A DNA stretch of 64,000 nt from Laburnicola sp. R22_1. Its lineage: Eukaryota; Ascomycota; Dothideomycetes; Pleosporales; Didymosphaeriaceae. The notes beneath the pieces were generated by a model. That model was not told where the DNA came from and did not search any database. It was given only the letters and a program-made list of their open reading frames with translations. Within the stretch, counting starts at the first letter, position 1. Every line of letters starts with the position of its first letter. Of the stretch, positions 1 to 9,605 are shown piece after piece. The stretch is from NCBI GenBank assembly GCA_014281115.1, contig JACONQ010000017.1, positions 1,240,001 to 1,304,000 on the forward strand, given 5' to 3'. The translations under genes were made by a program, and so were the position numbers.

Positions 1-1331
1 GTTTCTTGTTATTGTTTATAGCGTTGTCGCCTATAAAATAGTTAAAGTTTGACTTAAAATTATACTTTTGCATAATGTTAAGTATTACTAAGGCCTGCGC
101 ACTAGCTGTGTAATTACTAAGGAGGTTGCGGAAACCTATTAGGAGGTCTTGTTAATTGTAATCAGCGTTAACAAGGTGAGCAACTACACTTAGGAAGCTG
201 AGATAGTTAGCGGACGTCTAAATGTTAACGCTTATAGCAACCTTTCTAGCAGCTAATTGGATAAGCTGACGTACCTTAGCCTTCCGATCCTCGCACTGCT
301 TTCTAATATATGACAAGAGTGTGTTTGACGAATTAGGTAAGGCGTGTAACAGCTCCGCACGATTCTAGGTTAATAGGCCTTGGGTTAAAGGGTTCGTAAC
401 GTCATAGAAGCTCAAATCTCTCATAATTGTCTAGTTAACAACTAAGGCTTAGAAGCTAACCTCCTCCTAGGGCATATGTGACGGCTAAGTTAAAGAACCA
501 GGGACGTGCGCAGCAGCTGTGAAGGGGGACTCTGGTAGAGGTATAGGCGTACTGGGGATACGCTAGCCAGTAGATGGATTAATAGAGTGTACTTTCCGCA
601 CGTGATCTTAGATGTGTGTAGTGCCATTAATAGCTATAGCGTTATTAGTTTAATAACTTTAGTGACAAATCTTACACAGCCAAAGATTAGTAATGCTGTT
701 GTCGTCCTTAGTGTACTGTAGTTGAAGCCCAAAACGCTATATATTAGAGAGCGCACGGCGACCGGATATATAGGCCTTATACCTAACAGCATAGCCTAAT
801 TAGGAAGGCTGGAGCTGCTTACCCTTTTGATACACATGGTGGAAATTAACGTTAAACCTTACGCCGCATACAGCTGTCTTATTTGTTGGCAGCGGGTAAT
901 TGTGGGTGGGAGGGCCTTTAGGTAATAGTGAAGGTAATAACAATAGAGAGCCAAGACAGATAGTAGATAAGGTTTGAGAGCCAGGTTGGGAGGACGATAA
1001 TAAGGCTTAAGAGGCTTAAGAGTACTTAGAAGCTCTTATCTTGCTAAGCCTCTAAGAGCTGGGCCTATAGTGGGTTGGTGAAGGTATTGCTGGCGGCAAG
1101 GCATTGTGTGAAGTGTGGTTGTTAGCTAAGTATTAACGCATTATTAAGAGATGCGGATGTGTATAGAAGCGTAGACAGCTTTAATTAATTGCGTGGGTGT
1201 TCTTTTGGGTGGGTTAATAATTGCTGATTGATTATGGGCGTACGGGCGTTATGGTGTTTGGGGGATAATGCTGGAGGCGTTAACGTCGGCTAGCTGGCTG
1301 CTAAGACTTGTAGGCGAGGCCTCGCCTCTAT
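1..1331. other. AT-rich stretch without genes, probable decayed repeat
   Basis: No reading frame of useful length is open on either strand. The sequence is rich in TA dinucleotides and CTTAAG/CTAAG-like words, and it contains hairpins, for example GAGGCTTA paired with TAAGCCTC near 1010-1055. This matches the texture of the RIP-damaged transposons to its right. It is probably the remnant of another repeat into which the pogo-type element at 1334 inserted. I cannot name the family. Confidence 0.6.
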
Positions 1332-1333
1332 TA

Positions 1334-1382
1334 CCATGGGTGCGGGGTCAATGCGCGCCGAGCCTCAATGCGCGCTCAACAC
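1334..1382 (+). repeat. Left terminal inverted repeat of pogo copy A
   Basis: This is the 49-bp inverted repeat partner of 8841-8889, and it begins CCATGGGTGCGGGG directly after a TA. It contains two direct copies of TCAATGCGCGC spaced 17 bp start to start, a likely transposase binding arrangement. Confidence 0.9.
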
Positions 1383-1547
1383 CAAACCAGCTCAGCTAAA
1401 CTTGAAGCTGCAGAGCTCCCTACAATTGCTATTATTATAAGAATTTCTAGTGATAAGGTCTATAAATCTTAATAATTAATTATAGCTATAAAAATCTACT
1501 CGGAGTTCTAATATTCCGGCCCCGGCGCGACTGAGGCTGTAGAGGCT

Positions 1548-1552
1548 GTGAT
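1548..1552. repeat. Target-site duplication GTGAT (left copy)
   Basis: GTGAT at 1548-1552 is repeated at 7032-7036, immediately outside the two LTRs. Joining the flanks across one copy restores the alignment to the homologous part of the intact pogo element near 9255-9262. Confidence 0.9.
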
Positions 1553-1844
1553 TGTCAAATATACGGGTATTCTTGATGAGTTGAGATGGAAAAGTGGTGG
1601 GTTGATTGATTGATTGTGTGTGTTCTGTCGGAGAAGCTCGGCTACCTCGAGAAGTAACTATCTAGTACTAAGCCGCACTAGTACTATTTAGACTAGTACA
1701 GGGGCAGTGTAAAACAGTAGTGCGCCAGCCTCCTTAGTGTATTTCACAGTGAAATCACTGTGATTTACACTGATTACCACTGTAAGGGGCCATATGATCG
1801 TACACACCTACCCACTGGATTTCACAGTGACTGTCTATCTGACA
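1553..1844 (-). repeat. 3' LTR of the copia element
   Basis: This 292-bp partner of 6740-7031 keeps the G/C state at all ten differing positions. It has the same palindromic CACAGTG/CACTGTG segment, near 1743-1766. Confidence 0.93.
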
Positions 1845-1903
1845 CACCCCTCAGCTTGGAACCATCTCAAGCTGGACCCAATTCTTCGCAGCCGTACTAT
1901 AAC

Positions 1904-3520
1904 TCATAGTCCAAAAGCTTCCATCCTGTCTTCCAATTCGTCAAGGTCGACCTCTTGGTCGGTGATCCTACCCCTGACGTCTTCAAGTCCGAGTTGATTT
2001 ACGAACTTAGTCCATTTGCCAGCTAGCAGAGCCTTTGTAAGGCCATCTGCTGCTATTTCTTCTGATTGTTGGTACTGGATTTTGATAGCTCCACGTACTA
2101 CTTCTTGTTGAAGCCAATAATTGTGTATGTTGACGTGCCTAAGCTTTGTTTGTAACTTGGCAATTTCTTTGGTAACAAGTTGGATAGTTTGTTGATTGTC
2201 GCAATTGATGGTGATTGTTGAGGATGAGAGTTTGATCTTGAGTTCAGCGATCAACTGAGCCGTAAAGAGTGCCTCCTTTGCAACCTGTGAGAGTGCCAGC
2301 AACTCAGCTTCAGTTGTTGAAGTGGTGACAGTGTCTTGTTTGTTTGCCTTCCAGGCGACAAGTCCACCAAACAGCTTAATGATGTATCCTTGCGAGCTCT
2401 TTCTGTTGAGGGTATTGTCTGCAAACGACGCGTCGCTAGCAACCTCGTAGGTGTCTGCATCTCCAAAGCGTAGCCCTAGTGATTGGGTGGAGGATAAGTA
2501 TAGCAGTACACGGTCGGCGGCTTTGTGATGGTCGTCGCTGGGATTTGATAGGAAGCGCGATAATCGGGAGCTTGCGAAAGCGATATCAGGGCGCGTGGTT
2601 ACTGCAGCGTACAGGATTGATCCTATCTTTCGCTGGTATCGGTTGATCTCTGCCTTTGTGGCGAGTCCTTCTCGAGGTAGCAGTTCGACTGCTGACATTG
2701 GGGTTTCGTGTTTGAGGTCGCGTCGGTCGATAAGGCGACTGATCTTGTCCACATAGGACGCCTGTGATAGCCAGAGTTGCCTACTTGCACGGTCTCTGAC
2801 GATTTCAATCCCTAGAAACCACTGAAGATCGTTACCTCTAGTAAGGGTGAACTTTGTACTTATCTTTTTTATTACTGCGTCAGCAGCGTGTTTCTGATCC
2901 CTTGAGTAGGCGACGATAAGGTCGTCTACATAGAAGAATATAATGATGCCGTCTTTGATCATATAGCAAGGCTCATGAGGGACTGCGGCAAAACCGAGAT
3001 CCTTGAGAGCACTGGTAAATTCTCTCTGCCACAGCAGTGGTGAGATTCGAAGACCATATAGTGCCTTATGCAACTGTAGGATAGTGCCGGGTCGGGTATA
3101 ACCTTGGGGCATTCTCATGTAGAGTTCTCTGTCCAGTTTCGCATGGACGAAAGCGTTGGTGACGTCGTACTGGCTGAGCTCTAGGTCATACCGAGCTGCC
3201 ATAGCCATGAGTAGGCGAAATGATCGTCCTGCGAGGGTTGCGGCGTAGGTGTCTTGAGTAGTAAGGTGGCGTTGTTGATCTCCACGTACTACCAACCTAG
3301 CCTTGCACTTCTGAAATCGATGATGTTTGTCGAGTTTGTATGTATACACCCACATGCAGTCGAGGATTTGGTGGCCGCGTGATCGCACTGGGGCAACGGG
3401 CACCTCACTCCAAGACCTCATCTCTTTGTGGCTTTGTAGGTGTACTCGCTTAGCATCCTTCCACATGTTAAATAGCGGGTGGTCTTCTAACCGTGTTCCG
3501 CAAGATAGAGGCTCCGGCAA
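1904..3520 (-). pseudogene. Copia reverse transcriptase and RNase H segment
   Basis: This 538-codon open stretch is the best-preserved part of the retrotransposon. It shows the copia-type reverse transcriptase (RVT_2) with the catalytic FFYVDDLIVA motif, the KALYGLR segment before it, and the conserved SILYAAVTTRPDIAF region after it. The RNase H part has SDASFADN, STTEAELLALS, the RHVNIHNYW motif and a terminal AADGLTK block, all family hallmarks. The order and spacing are normal. It is only a fragment of the polyprotein because the frame is broken upstream, so the enzyme is unlikely to be made. Confidence 0.9.
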
Positions 3521-6310
3521 TTCACTTTAGTGGGGTTTCTTTCCTGCTGCAAGCATGCGATTGAATTGCGCTTTGTCGAGCGGCTTCCCCTTGTATTTGC
3601 CTCTACTACCTGCCTGTGTTCCGGCTAGGAAAGCGGCTGCCCATAGCACAGCACGTTGATCTGGCTGTGTTGATCCTATGGGTACTTGTTTATGTTGATC
3701 GTCTTTAAAACTCGCCATTAATTGGGCAAGTAATGTGACAGGCGGAGGTGTCGCCGGTGGTGTTGGGTAGGTGTAATTGATCTTCCTCCTCTGATAGTAC
3801 CCCGGAGGGTCCTCCTCATCCTCGCGATTGCGTGAGTCAGTGATTGACTCATCCTCATAGAAGGATTTAGTGTTTTCTTGTTCAGGTGGTGGAGGTGGCA
3901 ACTTTACTAATCGGGTCCATGCAGCAATCTCTTTAGTAGTACTATGCATAAGGTTGTCTAACAGATCTTCTGTTTTGCCTAAGAACACCTTATCTTTGTT
4001 AAAGATAACGTCGCGTGTGCTAATAACTTTGTTGAGTGGTGGGATCCATACCCTCCAGATGTTTGATAATTGGTAGCCCACTAGGTATTCAACCCATGCC
4101 TTTGGGTCTAACCTTTGGAGCTTGCTCTTGCCGCGTTTTGTATCATTGGTCAAGGCGAAGGCTTTACAGCCATAGGCCCTAAGGTGAGCCTGGTTCAGTT
4201 TCTTTAGTTAAGTGACAATGCCGTTTTAGTAAGCAACTGTCGTAAAGAATACTTTGTGTGGTGATCGCCATCGGTTGGCGTAGTTTGGAGTTCGATTGTA
4301 TAGGTATACGGCCGCTCGTGTGATTTCTGGCCATAGGTTGAAGGGAAGGTTGGCGTCAAGTCGCATTGCACGACCCTTCTCCTTAATTACACCCCCTGAG
4401 CGTTCAGCTCCTCCATTTTGAGCTTAGGTGTCAGGTGCTGAAGGCTCAATAACAATACCTTCACTGATGCACCACCTGTAAACGTCTTGTTTGACTGAGA
4501 AGATCTCATTGTCGGATTCAATGACTTTGATAGTCACATTAAATTGTACTTTTATAAATTGTACAAATTCCTTCAGCAACTTGATGATTGTTTGTGCTAG
4601 TCAGTTGTCTTTGAAATAGAAGTCCCAAGCCATGCCTGAGAATCGATTGGTGATAAGCATCTGGCTTTTCTCGCTGGTAAAGCTCTGATCTTCGTAGTTG
4701 TGAAAGTCTATAGCGACTCTCTCACTAGGACCATTATTAATTTGCCTAGGTTGTCATCTGATTTGTCGCTTAAGCTTTGATCTGCCGCAAGCGTCGCATT
4801 GGACTGTAGTAAGTCCTTTAAGCCGCACCCCCTCACAGTGATTCACAGTGTGTTCTAGTGCCTGGGGACCTGGGTGGCCTAGTCGTTTGTGCCAGGTGAT
4901 GGCGTCTGCCTTCTGCGCTCGTTGTGCGGTGCGCGTGGTGATTTTGTGTGTGGCATACGTACTATTGTGTATAGTACGATTTTGTTCGGGCATGTATTCT
5001 AGTACCCATTGACCGTAGAGTTCTTGAAGTTCGGCTAGGACTGTATTGTCCCTTCTCTTGATTGTTGTTGGATCTGCCTTTGTGTCCCACCAGAGGCCTT
5101 GCCTGCGGAGTAATCAGAAAGACACTAGGTTGCATAGCAGATCAGGGCAGTAGGCGATGTTGTCTAGCCTTAGTACCCTATTTCCTTGTACGCTTTTGAC
5201 GTGTAGATGGACACTCCCATATCCCCTTATCCAAACTCGTGATAATCCCGCCCATATGAAGTCTCCTGGCGACGGTGGTCGCAGCGTGACGAAACGATCG
5301 ATATTGTTGAAGATATGGCAGGTTGTGCCAGAATCGAGGATCGCGGAGTAACGTAGTGGGTAGGTGTTCAGGTCTAAGTGGTAGGAGGCTGCGATAGCAT
5401 TAAAGCTCGCTAAGAGGATAGTGATTTGTCTGCCATCTAGTCATTCATCGTTAGTAATCTCAGTAATTCGAGTTAGAGTAGGAGTGCTTAATTGTTTGAT
5501 TCTTAGTGTCTGTGATCTTGGACGCTTTACGGATCTTACGCTCTCTATAAGCGCAGGGTCATTTTCCATCCTGAACTTCATAAGGGCCTTTATTGCTGGC
5601 TTCGGTTGAAACCAATCAGGTGCCTTGTCAGGAAATGCGTAAAAGTAGTCTTGCAGACTATGGCGTTGTTCACAAGCAGGGCACTTGGGGTATAATCCTC
5701 TCTAGCCACCAACTGCCGTTGGCTCATCGTCTGTGTTCGCGGACTGCTTGGATTTGGCTTTAGAGCCAGCTTTCTTGGCGCGTGATCTGCCTCGCTTAAG
5801 TGATACTACTTCATCCACAGGATAGGCGTCCCCATCTGCGGTCTAGGTGGGTGCACCACTGTCAGCAAGAGATGGTCCTGCAACAGCAAAGGCGCCCCTT
5901 TGTTTACCCTTAATCGGGTGCTACATCGCCATTTGATCTTGGAAGAGTTTCACCATATCTTTTCTTAAAGTGTTTGGGTCCTTATTCCCATATTACATAA
6001 AGGTTGTAACCCACTAGGATGCGACGTTAGTAACCACCTTCATAAAATCTTGTTTAACTAAGTCTAGCAACGTAAGTTCTGGCACACTATTGTGCTCTGC
6101 TTCTGTTGCTGCATAATCGTACTCAGTAAGCCAGGTGGACCATGATCCAGCTAATCTCATGGGCTTAAGAGCGTCTTGGTATCTAATCCTCGCTCGTCGT
6201 AGTTCGTCATTTTGGTCTACCCCAACTGTGTTTGTGAGGTTGATAATCCATTATCTAATTAATTAATCTGGGGTGCAGCAATTGGTCTGCAAGTGTGCCA
6301 AGGTCGTTGA

Positions 6311-6703
6311 TTAAATAAGGGCAACTATCTTGTCGAGGTTCGCCTTCTGTTGTTCGTACCTTCGGTCGAGTAACTTGAAAGTTTCGAGTTGATCCTTATA
6401 GAGGTCGTAATCCTCTCTGTACGCCCTTACGCCAGTCGTCGACAGGTCTGACGGCCTTGTTGGGCGTGCGCGAGGGTTGTCGGTATTCGCGTTGATAAAC
6501 GCTGGGCTTAGTGCATAGCCAACACTGATGTTCGGTGGGATTGGAATGACTAGTTGGGTCATAGGTTGGATCTCTTGGTCTAGGTCGATGATATCCCAGA
6601 TCCCTAGAGATTGGGCGCGGGCTTTAATTTGCCTTAGCCATGGTGTATAGTTCGAGTAATCAGATAGGATCACTGTAGGATCTCTGAGCGTCGATAAAGA
6701 CAT
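6311..6703 (-). pseudogene. Copia gag N-terminal segment
   Basis: This open stretch of 130 codons starts with ATG about 37 bp inside the 5' LTR. It contains the segment YTPWLRQIKARAQSLGIWD, typical of the start of fungal copia Gag proteins, where a folded N-terminal domain precedes the capsid region. It is followed by a stop and then by further gag sequence in broken frames, so it is a fragment of the polyprotein rather than a gene of its own. Confidence 0.8.
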
Positions 6704-6739
6704 AATAATCAGCTTAATTAAGGCAGTGAGACTCTTAAT

Positions 6740-7031
6740 TGTTAAATATACAGGTATTCTTAATGAGTTAAGATAGAAAAGTGGTGGGTTGATTGATTGA
6801 TTGTGTGTGTTCTGTTGGAGAAGCTCGGCTACCTCAAGAAGTAACTATCTAGTACTAAGCCGCACTAGTACTATTTAGACTAGTATAGGGGCAGTGTAAA
6901 ATAGTAGTGCGCCAGCCTCCTTAGTGTATTTCACAGTGAAATCACTGTGATTTACACTGATTACCACTGTAAGGGGCCATATGATCGTACACACCTACCC
7001 ACTGGATTTCACAGTAACTGTCTATCTGACA
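6740..7031 (-). repeat. 5' LTR of the copia element
   Basis: This 292-bp LTR differs from the other LTR at 10 positions. All are transitions in which this copy has A or T where the other has G or C. It contains the inverted repeat CACAGTG-AAAT-CACTGTG and repeated ACTAGTACT words, which could fold or bind factors. Confidence 0.93.
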
Positions 7032-7036
7032 GTGAT
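7032..7036. repeat. Target-site duplication GTGAT (right copy)
   Basis: This is the second copy of the 5-bp duplication made by copia integration. It directly follows the terminal ACA of the LTR. Confidence 0.9.
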
Positions 7037-8800
7037 GTAGCACCTAAGGCCTTAGCAGCATCTATAGCCTTATTAATAAGCTTTTTTTCCCTTATGCCCT
7101 GCTTAGGTAGCCTTAATGCCTTTTTACTACCTTTCTTAGCTATTTTTATACAATTCTTGTAGTGTTGCTAAGCCCTACGAGCCTGCTGCTTCTAGGCTCG
7201 CTTAGCTGCCTAATCCGCCTTTGCCTTCGCTTGAGCCTTAGCTGCCTTAGTTTTTTGGAGTACTAGCTGCTCTACCTCGGCCTCTTTTTGCTGTAGACAA
7301 TCACGTGCCTCCTACACCTTCCTTAGGGACCAGAAAATAGCACCCCCTAAGTACTTAGTAGGCTGGTTATCCAGCAAAGGCTTGCCACGCTTCCTACGCC
7401 TCTTCTCATTGCCTAGTGCTGCTCTTAGTCCCTCATTTTTATGCTGTAGTAGCTGTTTTTGTACGGCAATTGAGTGCACTGTTCGGCTCAGCTTCTTTAC
7501 CTTATTACTATTCCCTATATCTACTGCAGCCTTTAGGAGCCGGTCGATTTTCCTCCAGTCAGACGCGCTGAGTACTGAGGTTGAGCTTTCTCTTAATTCC
7601 CGCTTGGGTAGGCTAGTCTTAGTAAATCTCTTAAGTATAATCTCTGGGTTAAGTGGTGATATACTAGTAGCCTCAAAGGCCTTAATAATTAATAGCTTCC
7701 TAAACAAGCTACCCTAAGCCCTCCAGAATAGGCTAACGAAGTCTCTTTTTGCGATTAACGATAGTCCCTAGCACCTATGTAGGAAGGCTAAGAGCTTAGC
7801 TAAGTAGGCAGTAGAGAGAGGCTTAAACATAACAACGTTGAGCGGCTGTAGTGTATGCGTCAAATAAGGCGGAAATATAGCTAGGAGTATCCTATTCCAG
7901 TCACAGTAATTAATAAAATCTATAGTAAGGTGGGATCTATAGCCGTCAAGGATAAGTAGTTGGTAGGAGCGTCCAGCTTTCTCCTTAGTACAGCGATCAA
8001 ACACCTGCTTAAGCCACGCGAGGCCTATCTTGTTATTTGTACAGCCAGAAGGCGATAAGGTGATAAAGGCTAAGTGTTCCTAAGGGTTAATTTCTTTAAC
8101 CTAGCTTAATTGTAGGCTACCTGAGGCAGCCTAATAGATAAGGGCTGGATCTAGAGCCGATCTGTCGGCGCATATGCAGGCTAGGAGCGAAATCCACTCA
8201 CGGCTACCATCCTAAATAGCCTGCCTCACCTCCTTGCTCTCGTACAGCTGCCTACTAAAGATCCGCTTTAAGCGAGTAGTAATGCCTAGTAGGATGCCTT
8301 TTTCGTCCATATTGTACGTGTGCTGAGGCTCGATATCGTATTGGCTAATTTTCTGCTATAGTAGGTCGAAATATAGGCTGTAGTAGGTCGAAATATAGGC
8401 TGTACTTTGTCTCTAAGTCGGCTTTGTGGCGATTGCTGTCCATTCTAGCTGTCCATCTTGAAACTAGATCAATGCTGTGTCGCTTGACGAACTGATCAAC
8501 CCAGTACATGCTAACGCTCGTTTTGGCTATACAGGCTGCAAAGTTCTGGATCATTTGCCGTGTAGGTGGTAGGCCTCGCTAAGTGAGTTTTTTAATATAG
8601 CGTATAAGCTCCTGCTCCTGTTAAGGGCGAAGTTTTCGTCGGTTGATTCCCTCAGCTGTACGCGACTGCGTTACAGCCTGGTGTCTCCGGGTGAGCGTAG
8701 AGCGTACAACGCTATGCTCCTTCGCGATTTTTGTATAGTTGATAGAGTCTCCAGGTTCTTGCGATTGTATCGCTTCAAGCGCAGCCTCAATTGACCCCAT
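7037..8800 (-). pseudogene. Degenerate pogo/Fot1-like transposase (copy A)
   Basis: This is homologous to the transposase at 9606-11060. The original start is at 8798-8800 (MGSIEAALEAIQ, against MAPIDDALAAIE in the other copy). Recognisable blocks are the helix-turn-helix start (8800-8621), MIQNFAA (8554 down), the second catalytic block with LLILDGYRSH followed by TLQPLNV (8004-7768), and the C-terminal GGAIFWSLRK (near 7340). Many stops separate them. The coding end lies beyond the copia insertion, in the fragment left of 1548. The third catalytic position reads Asn in this copy too. Confidence 0.88.
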
Positions 8801-8840
8801 ATTGGTAGCGATAGGTGGTGTTGAAGCTTGAGGTGTTTTC

Positions 8841-8889
8841 GTGTTGAGCGCGCATTGAGGCTCGGCGCGCATTGACCCCGCACCCATGG
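8841..8889 (-). repeat. Right terminal inverted repeat of pogo copy A
   Basis: This is the reverse complement of 1334-1382, ending CACCCATGG and followed by TA at 8890-8891. It carries the same pair of 17-bp-spaced subrepeats in inverted orientation. Confidence 0.9.
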
Positions 8890-8891
8890 TA

Positions 8892-9028
8892 GCTAATAAG
8901 CGATAGAGGATTAGGCAGCCCTGAGCTATCCTGAGGCTGCTCCTAGGGGAGCAAAGTTGGTGGTTGAGCCGCCTAGGTATAGGTCTATTGCACGCGTTAG
9001 CGTTTAAGCACATAGGACACTAAGCTAG
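8892..9028. other. Spacer between the two pogo elements
   Basis: 137 bp separate the TA duplications of copies A and B. No gene is visible. It is probably the older sequence into which both elements inserted, and it would be continuous with the sequence ending at 1331. Confidence 0.6.
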
Positions 9029-9030
9029 TA

Positions 9031-9077
9031 CCGTGCCCGTGCGCGTAACGACCCACGTCGCGTAACGACCCAGGAAC
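9031..9077 (+). repeat. Left terminal inverted repeat of pogo copy B
   Basis: This 47-bp repeat starts CCGTGCCCGTGCGCG after a TA. It contains two direct copies of GCGTAACGACCCA with a 17-bp period and is the reverse complement of 11112-11158. Confidence 0.93.
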
Positions 9078-9347
9078 AACGCGCTCACTACTTCAAAAAT
9101 GAGGGTATTGCAACAGCTATAATAGCTATTATTACGAGATTTTGTAGTAGAGTAGTAAACAAAGGCATGCGATTAATTTGTACTATCTAAATTTACTTGG
9201 AAGGTTGACGTTGCGGCCACGGCGGGTGGTGAAAGCTGGGGCAGCTGATGCAGCCTGTGATGCCTCCTTAGCAGCTGCACCAGCACTACGTTGTTTCTGA
9301 CGCTTGTTGGCTTGAGTAGAGGCTTTTGAGGCCTTGCGCTTGCCCTT

Positions 9348-9605
9348 TTAGGATAGTTGTATAGCTTTTTCAGCGTTGCGAGCTGCCTTCTGGCGCTCGC
9401 GTTTAGCGGCCTTGTCAGCCTTCTTCTTCTCCCTCACCACCTTGGCTGCCTCTCTCGCCACACGCCTCTCCTCTGCCTCCTGCTCTTGGAGTAGCTTAGC
9501 AGCAGCTTGAAGCTCCTTCCTGTTAGCCTTTGCAAGCTGCCTGTTATGCTCTTCCCTCTGCTTCACTGTCTCTTGTGCACGTGCCTCTCTGATCTTGCGC
9601 GGAGA
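9348..9605 (-). pseudogene. Separated C-terminal tail of the copy B transposase
   Basis: This in-frame continuation of the transposase follows the TGA at 9606-9608. It encodes about 85 residues rich in Lys, Arg, Ala and Glu (for example REAAKVVREKKKADKAAKRE), probably a helical, nucleic-acid-binding or nuclear-targeting tail. It has no start codon of its own that I would trust. A homologous tail is visible in RIP-damaged form in copy A at about 7040-7330. Confidence 0.75.

Larger units (their letters stand above)
1904..6703 (-). pseudogene. Degenerate gag-pol polyprotein of the copia element
   Basis: This was a single polyprotein gene, now cut by stops and probable frame breaks. Reading the minus strand, a gag-like N-terminus lies at 6703-6311. 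A short CX2CX3H segment lies near 5690-5640, where the expected final Cys reads as Tyr (a G-to-A type change). An aspartic protease segment with the motif ILDSGTTCHI lies near 5345-5310. The gag-pre-integrase domain with HKRLGHPG and CDACGRSK lies at 4993-4754. The integrase C-terminal region lies at 4153-3527, and reverse transcriptase plus RNase H at 3520-1904. Between these blocks the frame is interrupted mostly by TAA/TAG codons, as expected for RIP. No working product is expected. Confidence 0.9.
1553..7031 (-). mobile_element. Ty1/copia LTR retrotransposon, full length, RIP-damaged
   Basis: A complete 5.48-kb element reads on the minus strand. Two 292-bp LTRs (6740-7031 is 5', 1553-1844 is 3') each begin TGTCA and end TGACA in inverted form. 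They are flanked by the 5-bp target duplication GTGAT (1548-1552 and 7032-7036). A purine run read on the minus strand just inside the 3' LTR (about 1845-1856) is the likely polypurine tract. Domain order is gag, zinc-knuckle-like, protease (DSG near 5330), gag-pre-integrase (4754-4993), integrase, reverse transcriptase, RNase H, which is the copia order. The polyprotein is broken by many stops, so this copy cannot move on its own. It inserted into pogo copy A near the end of its transposase gene. Confidence 0.95.
1334..8889 (-). mobile_element. Fot1/pogo-type DNA transposon (copy A), split by a copia element
   Basis: A class II element is bounded by 49-bp terminal inverted repeats (1334-1382 and 8841-8889) that match base for base where I compared them. 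It is flanked by TA on both sides (1332-1333 and 8890-8891), the target duplication of the Tc1/mariner-pogo superfamily. Removing the copia insertion and its 5-bp target duplication leaves about 2.07 kb, close to the 2.13-kb copy at 9031-11158. It encodes a degenerate transposase on the minus strand that is homologous to the better-preserved one at 9606-11060. The left fragment (1383-1552) is the 3' end of the element and the right fragment (7032-8889) holds most of the transposase. Many stops and TA-rich changes suggest RIP. Confidence 0.9.

Noticed and set aside
6700..6739. Primer binding site of the copia element
   Set aside because: The sequence inside the 5' LTR is RIP-altered and I could not match it to a tRNA with confidence.
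1549..7024. Alternative LTR edges starting TGATTG
   Set aside because: With those borders no target duplication exists; starting at TGTCA (1553/6740) gives 292-bp LTRs with TG..CA ends and a perfect GTGAT duplication.
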